A stretch of 64,000 nt of DNA from Sipunculus nudus (Eukaryota; Annelida; Sipuncula; Golfingiida; Sipunculidae): assembly GCA_026874595.1 (NCBI GenBank), contig CM049311.1:22810676-22874675 (forward strand), in the 5' to 3' direction. Below are positions 11,411 to 23,068 of the stretch, one piece after another; within the stretch, counting starts at the first letter, position 1; each line of letters begins with the position of its first letter. The position numbers and the translations under genes were made by a program. Below the pieces are notes generated by a model. The model made no database searches, was not told the DNA's origin, and saw nothing but the letters and a program-made list of their open reading frames with translations.

Positions 11411-14400
11411 GTCAGTATGTCTTATTTGTATAAGATACTACACCTTTAAAGAAAATATCTTATAAGAGAGGAACATTATATAATGAATGGACACTAAAGA
11501 CCAATGCTGTCACTACTGATTCGTATCCAGTTCAGGGAGTGGAATAAATCAGTAGCCCTGCTTTTAATCTTGTTTTATTGATGCAAGGGTCCATGGGCCT
11601 GAAAAGAGAGCGATAGTATGTGTGTGTATGTGTTTATGTGTAAGAGAGCAGGTTCATTCCTCTATATTAGTAGCATATTATTATCTTTATGTTTAAGTAT
11701 AACATAGTATGATGAACTAAACCCAACACCACAACATTTGACACACTAAACATCGTCCTTGGTAAAGTTCTCAATTTCTTTATAACAGTGTGTTTTATAA
11801 CCCATACACTTTTGGCGGTCGCCTCAAATAACTGAATATCTACATAGTGGGAAATTTTACAATCGAATAAGTTCTAATCGTTATTATTTACATGCTTTCA
11901 ATAATATTATCTCATCAATAAGTGCGCATTGCTGTCAAGATGACAGTTTGGCCCTGTACTAAGGGAGCTCTCAACTCGGTATTATTAACTCTCTTTCTGC
12001 AATGATCACTCTTAATATGTTAGGACTTTCATAACACATTAGGTTATTTACTTATTAGTTTTATTTGTAAAATTTCCCATCAGAATTCGCTAGCTGTTCA
12101 TGCTTACGAACCAATATCAGCAGGACTCTTTGATCGGTACCTGAAAGGTCCCTGAGCAGGGCGGGTTTCAGCCCCGCAGCCCAGGGACCCCCTGGGGTCT
12201 GAGCAAAGCGAAGAGACTGTAGGTTATATGCTGATGTGGCCTATGGTAAAATATGAATAATTTCAGTCGATTTTTTTTTTCGTAAAAATATGTACAATCA
12301 TACCTTCCCAAGATGCTGACTACATACTTAAACTGAAAGCAAGGCGGGGAGGGTGCGGACTGAAAGAAAAATGCGGGACATGTGCAGGCAAACAAAAAAG
12401 GCGTAACTGCGGGCCGGAGATTGTATTTTCTTTGACAGCGGGTTTCAATATCCTATATTACCCCTGAATCTATTAATTCAATCACACAGCAAAGCTACAG
12501 GAAAATAAACACTGGGCAATTATGAACAGAGGTGGGTATAACAATACATTAAAACAACACCTGTTATTCAAATTGACGTAATCGGATATTTTGACGGCAA
12601 CAGAGATATACCCGTAGTAGGGAGTTCATAGATTTAGGGACTTCCTTTCAAGGGACTGGTTGTAAGTGTCCGTAAATAGGAGGTCCCCTTGTACAGAGGT
12701 GGCCCTAAGAAGTGATTCCACTGTGCCTGTCTAATTAGATCATGTACTGCAGAGGAATACGCTATTATTAAACCAACTTTACTTGGAATGAATCTGTGAA
12801 ACTTCTGCTTCACGCCACTTAATTGAGTTCAAAAAGTTTTACTTCCATTTGGCAACATGTTATATCTTCTTTGCACGTTTGTACCTGTCTGATCTATATG
12901 TGATCTTTAACTCACATATGTGAGTTTTATGTCATGTATGTGTCTTTGTCTTCAGATCCCTAGTTACCCTGATGTGTTGTCCCCACCATTTCTTTATAAA
13001 AGCTATATCCTGATAATGCTACAACTAATTTATATTGACAGTTAAATAACATTATCCCTTCGCTTACATATTCGTTCTATGCACACACAGAATTCAGAAG
13101 AGCTATATGAAGTAATTTCTGCATTCTAATCAAAATAATTTTAAGGTTACATACTTTTTGTTCATACTAAGACCCCTCTATTGAATTCATTTGGTCTTTT
13201 TATCCAATATATATCTAGTAGTTAACTCATGTATGTATACATGTATTAAGTTGTTTCTTCTTTGCATATCAGGACTAGCTATTGGAAATGCACAGTCAGT
13301 CGCTTATTAATACTTATATAGAGTATGAGTTTTTTATTATACAGAATATGGCTGTTTAGACAATGTGGCACTCTGGAAGCTATCTTACCAAAAGAGTACT
13401 TTGTATCACGCGGACAAACATTACTACAGCTCCGCCCAGCGGGCAGTTGACGGCAGAGGCCGTGTCCCTGGTGAACCAGAAGAAGGATGTACTTCTACAG
13501 CTGACGGGGCAGACACTGACGCCTGGTGGATGGTGAACCTACAGCAACTCTATGTCATCGTTAATATAACAGTCACTGGTAAAGCAGACAGCTGTAAGTT
13601 TTTTTTTCGCACTTAGCACGGCTTCATAAATCATATTTCAGTGGAGACAAATACGATTTTATAAATGTGTCATTTAGTTTTAGCACTATTCTAAAAGAAG
13701 AATTATGAAATTGAGTTTCATAATTTGGTAACTTTAAGATATTTTAAATTTTTTGAAACAAATCGAAATATCGATTGGCCTGCAATATTGGCGGCTACAG
13801 TTTATGATATTGGTCTACATAGGATCAAAGCTATGAAATATATTTATAGAACATATATTGCAGTTTATATTTTTTTTATTTAAAACTCTCTTTCATTGAT
13901 TTATTATCTTACGATTTCAATAATGTTTGCTTTAATTTATTATATAATATGTAAAATATTAACACCACAAAGCGAAACCCTCGATTTACAGATAATCTGA
14001 TGGTATTTTTCGAAGAAATTCAGGGGTGAATAATTCAATGACCATTTTACATTCTTCATACATTTGAATATACATATGAAAACATTAATCAGTATGGGTT
14101 TGTCAATCATTTCTTAATATCAGTAGCATTATTATTTTACAGTTGAGCGCTTGAGAGATTTCTACATCCGTGTCGGTAACAGCAGCGATATAACAGAACA
14201 TGCCTACTGTGCATTCAAGACGGGTTGGGTAAAACTACGTGAAACTGAGACTTTCAGGTGTAACAGTATATTATTTGGTAGCTGGATCAGTATACAGAGG
14301 ACTAACGATAAAGGATATAACAATAGAGGAGGTCATGGATGGCTGCAGCTGTGTGAGGTCCAGGTATACGGCTATGAGAAAAGTAGGTTCTTTCGTCCTA

Positions 14401-14571
14401 ACGTCTATGTAAGCCGACCAAAATACACAATATTTGATGGTATAAAGCGTGATGTTATATATAGTTATTATATTCTAATATATTATATTATAATATATTA
14501 ATATACAAAAAGAGGAATCAAATTTTGTCAGATATTATAGCAGTTGCTTATTGCAGTAAACCATTAGATTC

Positions 14572-14610
<39 letters not shown>

Positions 14611-15490
14611 TTATCATTATTATTAGTATTAGTATTATCATTATTATTATTATTTTATTCCAGTCATGTAAACATAAGAAATACCATATGGGAGAGAACC
14701 ATTTAAGGTGTCCTGTGTTACAAGCACAAAAACACAATCAACATATTACACAATACATTTTTGTCCAATCATGTTTAAGTATAAGACATTCATGTTATAA
14801 AATTGTCACCTGTCAGTGAATATGGGTGTAGCTATTCAGAAAAAAATACTAGCTTATATGTTTGAGATCACTTCATTATACTTCACTAAACGTTTCACCT
14901 TCAAGAGACAGACAGCACAGACAACCCTCCCCTTTCTTCTGAGGTGACTGCACATTTACTAGTTGTTTTAGATACCATCCATTAAACTCGTGGTGGTATC
15001 AACAGCGATATCAAACAAACTGTCCATAGATGAACGAATATAATTTGTTGTTTTACAGATCAACGCTTGTGTCTTTAAGGCCGAGATGCAATACATTTTG
15101 TATATGTACAACGATGTTTGTTAACGTTCAACATCAGCATTCAAAGTGTCTTGTAATACAGATATAAACAATCATAATTTCCGTTTACAATATAACAAAC
15201 CATGTATTTTCAAAATTATGTTCGTTTAAGTTTCTCATTATTTGCATAGCCTCGGGAATGAAAGGCTTTTGCAACTTTCAGCTTGTGGACACCGTAAGTT
15301 TGGACCCACCTGTCAGAATATCTGTCATTGTGCCAACAACTGGGACTGTAAGAAGGAGACAGGAGTCTGTCCAGAGGGAGCCTGTGATGAAGGTTATGGC
15401 GACAGCACTTGCAGCATAAGTAAGAAAATAAATAAAAGGACTTATTTCCGATTACTATTATGCATAACTACATTTTTTTGTAGAATTTTA

Positions 15491-15572
<82 letters not shown>

Positions 15573-17517
15573 TGTACAACAAGAATCATAATGTAATATA
15601 GTAAAAGTGAAAGTTATCACAAATATTTGAATATATGGTCTTTCTTTATAAATAACGATTGTTATCGATAAAACACTTTTTATTGGACACTAAAATACTT
15701 CATAATTGGAAAATAATGGACCCTCCTATAACTACAAATTAATTAACTAATTTAATTATCAATTTGCAATCGGAAGTTGCCAAAATTTATGTGTAGACAT
15801 TGTATGTATTGTACTGCGTTGTTGCAGAATTGCCAGCACTATATTGGCGAAACGAAAACACAGCAAGGCCAGTGGATAACACAAACCATGTACGGATCAT
15901 CTTCTATCAGTTTAAAAGAGGTAATAATGCTGATCTTGACTCAGGTGAAGATCCGGTGACAGAATACACAGTAGATGTGAAGGAAGAGGGGTCCATTGAC
16001 TGGGTCCCCATTGAAACGTTTAAACATGATGATACCAAGGACAGACTGGATGTAACTGTCACAGGTCTGAAGTACTACCGGAATTATACCATGAGGGTAG
16101 TTCCGTGGTATCAACGAGATAAAGTCAAGCTTAATGGACGAGCAGAAGGTACATTTACCGTGAAAACAGACTGTGGAAGTAAGTGTATCGCTTTACTGTA
16201 ATGAACAAAGCACACGTTGATTAATTACTTTATTCTTGTACATTTTCATACACTCAACATATCTGTGCATTGAAAATTCATATTTTATCTATTGTTTTTA
16301 TCTGACCAAATTGCTAATATGTGGAGTTTCCATTTTATTCTTTTTACTCCCGTACTACTAATAAATCACTCTTTCCTGTAACAAAAATTCCTAAATGGCA
16401 TGTATACGTGTTTCAAACTTTGAAGTGTTAATATGAATACTTGTCAAAACTCTCTAAATTATCTTCAATGACTGTCCGCAAACGTACAGCAAATCTAGTA
16501 AAACCTCTTTCTATGTGTATAAAATACACAAATATCCGGCTCCCTTTATTTAGAATGTTTTCTCCTTTTACAGAACCAGATAAGCCCAAGATTACAGATA
16601 TTACAGCAACGAGGGTTACAGGGGGAGCAAATACGGTTTTACGGTAACATAAAATTATATGTAATAAGTTTGTTGCACTTTCATGTATTTTGCATCATGA
16701 TACATAGTTAAAAAGTTGGCTCCTGAGCTTTCACACTCAGCTGAAGCACACATTAGATAGGCTTAATATAGACCACACGGAGCTTATTTGGTTTTACTAG
16801 AAAATTTATTTACATATCAAGATTTTATATCACAATGCATGTGATATGCAATGATGCCCATGCAGAGATATGCGAGAGAAGATAGAACCCTTAAAAATGT
16901 GACTTTGATTTGATATGAGCTATTTTGGCCTTATTTTTTGTTAAATTCTTGAATAGCTTTATTGAATTTCTTAATGTATGATGTGCCCATTGACAATTAC
17001 CTGAATCGGTGAAATTTACTGCACGTGATCCTTGATTTGGTGATTTGTTAATGCAAAAATTGTCCGTAGGCCTTAATGTTATTGCAAGCCTGTAACACCC
17101 TTGAGTATCAGTATTTTTTAAAGCTTTCATCATATTCTATATGCACATCACGAGTTTCTCACTTTTGGTCAATATACAGAGAATATTAATCAAAAAGATG
17201 TTTTCAAAAGTTTGATTTGAAGTTGTCGCGATTTCTGGAAGCAAAGCAATTAGCGAGTAGGGATTTCGTTTGTTTAGTTTAAAACGAAATGTGACTAAAT
17301 CAGTGTATGGTATTGCGATACACTTTTGTCGGACTAAGCTCAAGCCCTTGAAATATATACATTTGATGATTCATAGGAATGACATTATATATAACACGTT
17401 TTCATGTCACACATACGTACCTATTGATTTGTACGGATAAAATGTTTTGGTCTATTAAAATGACGCCACCCTAATAGCATCTCTGATCGTCCGGTAAACA
17501 GCGTCCCCGCGTCGGAC

Positions 17518-17580
<63 letters not shown>

Positions 17581-18664
17581 TATATGTATTTATTTAATAA
17601 TCAATATAAATCACAACAACATCCCATTTGCTAAACGCTGATAAATAGTAGCTAACGATATCAATTTAAATGCAAATCGCAAACACTTGTCGGTCTGTGT
17701 TGATGGAACTGAAAACAGAAACGTATTTTACACAAATCCGAAAAACATAAACATAAAAATCAGGAAGAATATCTTCTCCTGTATCAATTAAAAGACACGA
17801 GACTCTTCAAGGGTTATACGATGCTGGACAGTCGAGGGGTAAAAAGCTCGGCTCACTCCGCTGGCAACCCGGGTTCGTTACCCCGCGTGGTAATGAGCGT
17901 GGGCTGTAGTTGCTCTTCCAAGACTGCAGACCCTCCGGTTTCCTAAACCCCTACTTATTACCGATCATCTGAGCCATGAAAAGTGTTTTGATTAGTCATT
18001 ATAATTGTTTGCACAATCTATGTCAAATAAATTAGTTAATATAAAAAATACATATCGGCCAGTCTTGACGCATATAGTAATGAATACAATAGGAAATCAA
18101 TTTGGCCGATAACTGGTACTCCCGAAATTGACAGCTATCATGCAATCATGGCTGTCCATGTTATTGTAACAATATAGCAGTACACTGAATGATCTGAATA
18201 TTACTGATTATTGGAGAGGAATTAATTATGAAATCACCATATAAAAGAACAACCTATATTAAATTCAGTTTAAAGCCTTTTTTTAACCGTAATCAACAGT
18301 GTACTACTAATACAAATCTGACATATATGGCTGCCTGAAATGCAGGGAAATTTAGTAATGCCTTACGTTGGAAGGGAGTTTGGCACATGATTAAACAGTG
18401 ATTAGACACTATTTAGATCTCTTTATCCAAAGTGATTTGATACGTGTAGAGCGGCCTGGCGTAAAAAATTAAAAGTGTTGTTTCATCATCGCAATTTGAA
18501 CGCAATATTGTGTTTGTTGTGCAACTCTAACTCGGTCGGCTGACTCAATATTATAACTTAATTTAATTTGATTTTTACATAAATTTAATCCAGGCTGGAA
18601 GCTCTTTACCTGTGGATCTTAATATACATTTTTGTCTACATATACTTATATATATATTTATATA

Positions 18665-18725
<61 letters not shown>

Positions 18726-21700
18726 TTGATTACCCAGGCTTTGTTACTTGGAGTTCTGCTTTCATATTCTGTTCTTGAACCAAAGCGATTTGCAGTATCT
18801 GTCATTTGTTTCATGATTAAGCCCAGGTATATTGCAGTTAGACTATTTGCTGTCGCGGCCTTGGTTTTATATGGTACCTATACAGAAAGTGCACATGAAA
18901 AACTTTTCAAATAAATGGTTCAGCAGAACAAAGAGACTCGCTTTTGCTTTGTCTAAAAGTTTAAAAGAAAAATTACATATGGCTGTCTACCGTTTCTGGT
19001 AGCTCTGTCTGACTTTGACGGGGTTCAGCAGATACAAATGTTTTGAAACAAATTTTTGTGGGATACCTTGTTGGATTTTCAAACACTGAAAACACACCTG
19101 TGTTCATGGGCGGTCGTGTCTTTTCAGGTTTCACATAAAATATAACACATTTGCACTCGGAGGCTTAACCATGGATATTTAGTTGCCATATTCAAAAATG
19201 GCTATAGTCTGGAACATGGCTACGATAGCATAGCCTTTATATCAAATTTAAGAAATCGTCAGATTATTTATATCATTGATATATATGTTTTCATGTCATT
19301 GTAAATTCGGTATGAATTAGCTTGTTGAAATTCCTCAATAATTCCCGATTGCTATAACAAGTCATTCTTCCACTTAAAGCCAAAATTATATTCACTTATG
19401 TATATGCTGCAGATTTCATGTATCATTTTTAAAATTGGTTCGTAACTGTGTTGTTTACTTTCAGCTTTCAAAGGGCGGCCATAAGTGTGCAAGCTATAAA
19501 TTAGTAGACCTCAGGAGAAGAGCTCTTCCCATTACCAGCACAGAGTGGACTGACTCTGACTGGTTCGGCCCTATGGATGAGAGAGTAGAAGTGTTCATTG
19601 CTGAAATAGACATGACGAAAATGCATCAAGTGCAACTAACAGTTTATAATAATGCTAATAAGGGGACAGACAGTGGAATTTGGATATTTATGCCAATAAC
19701 AGGTATTCCTATTTGCCAGTATATGTTAATGTTACCTTTATATGAATAATAAGATTTTGAATCATCTTACAGTTACGGCACTTTTGCAACCTAATTGTTT
19801 GGGCATAATATAAGTTGGAATTATCTGATATGTTTCACTTGAACCCCTCCCCCGAAAAAAATTCTTTCAGTCCTTTTTACACAGTCTAGTAATCTGTTTT
19901 CAGGTGTATATTTTATTATGCTTGCTTTTTTGATGGAGTGGTATATTAATATAGTTGCATTGCAGATCTTCTCTTATCTAAATTTCAGTGGCGATCCCGT
20001 GGAGGCCAACTGCCACATTTACCGTTCGAACAACAACCAAACGTAGGTCTGATGTAACAGATGTCTACCCTGAGATTAAAACTCCTGACAAAGTCTCGAC
20101 CGAGCCTTCTGTAAACGACAAATCGGAAGTGAACGCTGGCACCATTACTGGAGGTGTGATATCCGCTATATTCCTGATAATTATCATAGCCTTACTTATC
20201 TACATTTGGTAAGTGTATACTGTTTTATTAAAAACCTTATAACAAATATTATCAGTTAGGATGAGCAGGGTAGTAATTAAATATACCTAAAAAAGTTTAA
20301 AAGTCATCTCATCCAGATCATGCTGTAATTTTATATAAAATGTCATAATGTCTTTTTACAGCATGTATGTAACCTTTGCACGTATATCACTGAAATGTAT
20401 TCCCTAAGAATTTTTCTGCATTAATTTTGGCGTAACAAAAATATGCTGATAGGGGTATTCATCTATTTGCTGCCTGAAATGCCCTTTCATGTGTTTCACA
20501 GGTTCATTTTTGTATGTGCATATATATATTTTGTCAATGTAAGCGTGATACTAATGTAATTAAAATATATATTAAAGGAGGCTTAAACGATTCTGTAGGA
20601 CCAATTCAACAAAAGCCAAGGGGACACATCCGGTGAAGAATAAACAAGTGTCAAGTGAGTACACATTTTCTACATTTTGAATACTTGACAGTAAAGAACT
20701 GCGCAAAACTGTTTAAGTTTTTTCCAACTTCAAGAAATATTTATATATCAAACAGGAATGGAAATAATAAATAATCGGATTGCAGGATGATTGAAAGCAA
20801 AGCAACCAAGCTAATTTGAATATTATTACATTTATTCATATTCTTAAAACAGTAGTATTTATTTGCATTTACATCATTTACATTTTACAATTGGCATCTA
20901 AATAATATATACGCATACATTTTAATGCCTATATCTCTAGTGAGTTTCCTACAGAGAATTCAACTTTTTCAATGGGCCTATCTTCTGATCACATGGATTC
21001 CACAGCGAAAGAAAGAACAATAACTTTAACAGGCTTCAGATTATTGTTCTTTTTTTAGGTGTGTAATCCATGTGATCATAAGACAGTAATAAATGAAAAT
21101 AATTGAATAAATTTACCAGGCCTCAGATTATTCATTTATTTTTCTCAGTTGTCATCTACTTCCTCCTTCCAGTAAAATTAGATAATAGATCAAATGACCT
21201 GCGGGTCATGGTTCTGAGTTTAATAGCATTCAGACCTAGACTTTCACATATGTTAATGTCAGTTCGAAACATAAAAAGAAGGAAAGTGATCAAAAGTAAA
21301 AAAAAAACATCTGCAGCACACACTGTTATACAATACCTTTGTTTCAAATAAGCTCTTGTTACTTTGGAAAGTTGTATGTACATCCCTGAATGATACTAAA
21401 TACTAATTAAACGCCTAAACTACGATTGTGCTTCAAGTTACAGCCAGAGCACTTGTAAAGCATATATTTAGAGTTATGTTTTCAAATAAGCATTACTCAT
21501 TTATTAGAAGAACTAAATGAAATTGTATTTGCATGAGCAGCAAAGAACAGAAAGTGATCAAAAGTAAAATGTCCTTGAGAGCATAGAACAAGGTCACAGC
21601 AACAGGAGAAAGTGTGACTCTGGGCATTTAGTAGATATGAGCTTTTCGATGGTTCGGATGGGGAAAAAGACGCTAACTTGGTAAAATAATAACAACGTCC

Positions 21701-22387
21701 AATATGGCGTCTTATAATCAACTGCAGATGCATCTAAAGTTCTTTTATTCCTTATCCAACTGTCAAAGGTATTCTCTGTGACAGAGGAATAAGAAAACCA
21801 GTATTCTAGTTTCACTTTATGAAAAACTGTTGAACACTGAGCTGAAATTATGAACCGAGTGTTCCCTGTTATATAAATTATGAAATATTAATTTCATGAT
21901 ATTGAAATTTTATTTTCGGTTAACAGTAGCATTTACAGGATAAACCTATCATTGGGTTTTCTCCTAATACTAGGAAAATAGATATCTAGAAAGTATATAT
22001 TTTGTATCAGTTCAATTAATATGTGTAAAAAGTCCGGGGTTTCCTCTTCAACCTGAGTATCTAAAGTTCAGCAGTCAAAGGTTAATGCGAATATATAGAA
22101 ACAGCTAAAGGCTAAGTTTTCAGAGATAAAAATCATATCCGCTATTGACAGATCATTTAAAAACACATAGTAAGGATAAAAAATTATTTTTATATATATC
22201 AGGAAACCAAGATGATAACATCAGAGCCGAGGTGCCAGGTATAGATGGAGAATATGAAAGTGAAGGACTCTCCACTATCGGCCGCCACTCATATGTCAAC
22301 GTGGAGGGAAACAAGTACGAAACACTGGACAAACAGCAGATCACAACCCCTGAACAGAAGACGTACGCAAAACTCGATCCTGAGTGA
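11365..22387 (+). CDS. Gene B: FTP-lectin/EGF/FN3 single-pass receptor with tyrosine-rich tail
   Basis: Ten exons on the plus strand: 11365-11410, 13345-13593, 14143-14382, 15282-15419, 15828-16178, 16574-16643, 19465-19702, 19989-20208, 20578-20654 and 22203-22387, about 600 codons. Domains in order are signal peptide, FTP (fucolectin/F5-8C-like) lectin domain, a Cys-rich EGF-like module, FN3, the start of a second FN3, a membrane-proximal region, one transmembrane helix, a short basic exon, and a tail with YVNV, YETL and YAKL. Phases match at every junction except exon 6 to 7 (phase 2 into phase 0), so one small exon is missing from my model or the gene is damaged. This architecture is that of molluscan receptor tyrosine phosphatase relatives, but no phosphatase exons follow. 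A cell-surface receptor binding sugars or proteins is inferred. Confidence 0.75.
13345..13593 (+). CDS. Gene B exon 2: FTP lectin domain, N-terminal half
   Basis: Acceptor TTATACAG ends at 13344; donor GTAAGT begins at 13594; 249 bases, phase 1 in and out. It opens NVALWKLSYQKST and holds AVDGR, EEGCTSTAD and WWMVNLQQLYVI, matching the pattern NxAxxKxxxQSST..AVDG..C..T....WWxVDL of fucolectin-type F5/8C folds. NIT is a possible N-glycosylation site. Gene D has an exon of identical length and phase at 61600. Confidence 0.85.
14143..14382 (+). CDS. Gene B exon 3: FTP lectin domain, C-terminal half
   Basis: Acceptor TTTTACAG ends at 14142; donor GTAGGT begins at 14383; phase 1 in and out. It reads ERLRDFYIRVGNSSD, the RLxxFxIxVGNS block of FTP domains, and closes LQLCEVQVYGYEK, the CEVEVYG terminal strand. 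Cys residues and NSS suggest an extracellular, glycosylated domain. Confidence 0.85.
14575..14604. repeat. (TA)n microsatellite in gene B intron 3
   Basis: Unbroken TA run followed by (ATT)n-like sequence to about 14655. Confidence 0.9.
15282..15419 (+). CDS. Gene B exon 4: EGF-like Cys-rich module
   Basis: Acceptor ACTTTCAG ends at 15281; donor GTAAGA begins at 15420; phase 1 in and out. The product (CGHRKFGPTCQNICHCANN, then CKKETGVCP..ACDEGYGDSTC) has the spaced cysteines of tenascin/MEGF-type EGF-laminin-like repeats. Confidence 0.8.
   Translation, partial: LVDTVSLDPPVRISVIVPTTGTVRRRQESVQREPVMKVMATALAA
15495..15569. repeat. (TA)n microsatellite in gene B intron 4
   Basis: TA run with one AAA interruption near 15538. 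Confidence 0.95.
15828..16178 (+). CDS. Gene B exon 5: fibronectin type III domain
   Basis: Acceptor GTTGCAG ends at 15827; donor GTAAGT begins at 16179; phase 1 in and out. An FN3-like sandwich is suggested by ALYWRNE near the start, PVTEYTVDVKEEG, a TVTGLKYYRNYTMRVVPW segment (the L.Y..YxxRVxA strand pattern) and TFTVKTDC at the end. NYT is a possible glycosylation site. Confidence 0.75.
16574..16643 (+). CDS. Gene B exon 6: start of a second FN3 domain
   Basis: Acceptor CTTTTACAG ends at 16573; donor GTAACA begins at 16644; phase 1 in, phase 2 out. PDKPKITDITATRVTGGANT has the PxxPxxxxxT opening of FN3 domains, with the next strand beginning at TVLR. The phase-2 end does not fit exon 7, which starts in phase 0. 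Confidence 0.6.
17518..17579. repeat. (TA)n microsatellite
   Basis: Unbroken TA run. Confidence 0.95.
17815..17960 (+). mobile_element. tRNA-derived SINE-like element
   Basis: It contains a box-B-like CCCGGGTTCGTTACCCCGC after an A-box-like GTCGAGGGGTAAAAAGCTCGG, then CTCCGGTTTCCTAAACCCC, a 3' motif common in invertebrate SINEs. It is GC-rich against AT-rich surroundings and lies inside intron 6 of gene B. Confidence 0.5.
18645..18722. repeat. (TA)n microsatellite
   Basis: Long TA run with two early interruptions. Confidence 0.95.
19465..19702 (+). CDS. Gene B exon 7: membrane-proximal ectodomain
   Basis: Acceptor CTTTCAG ends at 19464; donor GTATTC begins at 19703; 238 bases, phase 0 in and 1 out. 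It encodes GGHKCASYKLVDL through TEWTDSDWFGP to IWIFMPITG. I do not recognise a named domain; it probably carries the rest of an FN3-like fold. A decayed copy of exactly the same length is at 47686-47923, which supports the borders. Confidence 0.75.
19989..20208 (+). CDS. Gene B exon 8: stalk and transmembrane helix
   Basis: Acceptor ATTTCAG ends at 19988; donor GTAAGT begins at 20209; phase 1 in, 2 out. A Thr-rich, hydrophilic stalk (TATFTVRTTTKRRSD onward) is followed by GVISAIFLIIIIALLIYIW, a clear single transmembrane helix with the membrane exit at the exon end. Confidence 0.85.
20578..20654 (+). CDS. Gene B exon 9: basic juxtamembrane segment
   Basis: Acceptor TTAAAG ends at 20577; donor GTGAGT begins at 20655; phase 2 in, phase 1 out. 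The first base completes the Trp codon that ends the transmembrane helix. RLKRFCRTNSTKAKGTH is a basic stop-transfer segment facing the cytosol. A decayed copy lies at 48819-48894. Confidence 0.75.
22203..22387 (+). CDS. Gene B exon 10 (E10): cytoplasmic tail with tyrosine motifs
   Basis: Acceptor TATCAG ends at 22202; phase 1 in. It encodes an acidic tail with DGEYESEGLS, HSYVNVEGNKYETLDKQQ and KTYAKLDPE, then TGA at 22385-22387. YVNV fits the Grb2-SH2 consensus YxN; YETL and YAKL are Yxx-Leu motifs. A consensus donor GTGAGT occupies 22384-22389 and overlaps the stop, so the exon may instead end at 22383 in phase 2 and splice onward. Open copies of this exon are at 42755 and 49718 and a fragment is at 28633. 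Confidence 0.8.
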
Positions 22388-22651
22388 GTGTATACACGAT
22401 GAAACTTGATACAAACCCGCAGAAATCTCGAACTTTGTTCTGATTTCATACACTCATCATGAATATGTATGTCTGTTAATTTACTCTGTAAACCTGTCTA
22501 AATGTTTACATTTATGTTAGTATAAACAAATGGGGTTTATAATACGATATACATGTTTTCTTTTCAGTCATCAGAATTTAATCACTCGTCTTCTGTATAA
22601 CTGTATTCTAAAAAAAGTATTTCACATGCAAACAAAAACATGCCTATTAAC

Positions 22652-22657
22652 AATAAA
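22652..22657 (+). promoter_or_regulatory. Candidate poly(A) signal of gene B
   Basis: AATAAA 265 bases after the TGA of exon 10; a second GAAATAAAC lies at about 22911. It applies only if the exon-10 stop is used. Confidence 0.35.
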
Positions 22658-23017
22658 ATATTATAAATTTAGGTTTGCGGTACGGTGTTTCGGATAGGTC
22701 ACAAAGACTGTCATCTCATGTATAAGAGATAATTGTTGCTTAAGCACGAGTTAGCATATTAAACATAATAATCGTTATCTGACATAGGTTTAGGTGGTTT
22801 ATATATCCTAGTCCCCTCTATGTGTAAAATGTAGCAAAAATATGTTGTTTTATGTGCTTAAAGGGTATATTTAATTTGTAAATATATGTATCGTTTGTGC
22901 CAAACGTTTTGAAATAAACTTTAAAGCGGCTTCAGCTGTTATCAGCCTCTATGGTACATTTTTATAACAATTATTTAGAACAACCTGTCCTACCTATTTG
23001 TCTTGAGAAAAAAAATC

Positions 23018-23020
<3 letters not shown>

Positions 23021-23068
<48 letters not shown>
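23021..23068. repeat. (TA)n microsatellite
   Basis: Unbroken TA run ending TACATATATG. Confidence 0.95.

Larger units (their letters stand above)
16644..19464. other. Gene B intron 6 region; expected FN3 exon not found
   Basis: About 2.8 kb holding two (TA)n arrays and a SINE-like block. An exon completing the second FN3 domain (something like VxWxxPxxxNGxIxxYxV, phase 2 in and phase 0 out) should lie here. I searched by eye for a TGG-containing candidate with splice sites and found none. Confidence 0.5.

Noticed and set aside
11106-11465. 119-codon frame overlapping gene B exon 1
   Set aside because: It is in another frame from the signal peptide and runs through the donor; the conserved block there is better explained as promoter and 5' UTR.
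15242-15601. Long frames with runs of alternating Tyr-Ile across (TA)n arrays (also near 18.7, 28.9, 31.0, 51.1 kb)
   Set aside because: They are translations of microsatellites, not genes; only the EGF exon portion at 15282-15419 is real coding sequence.
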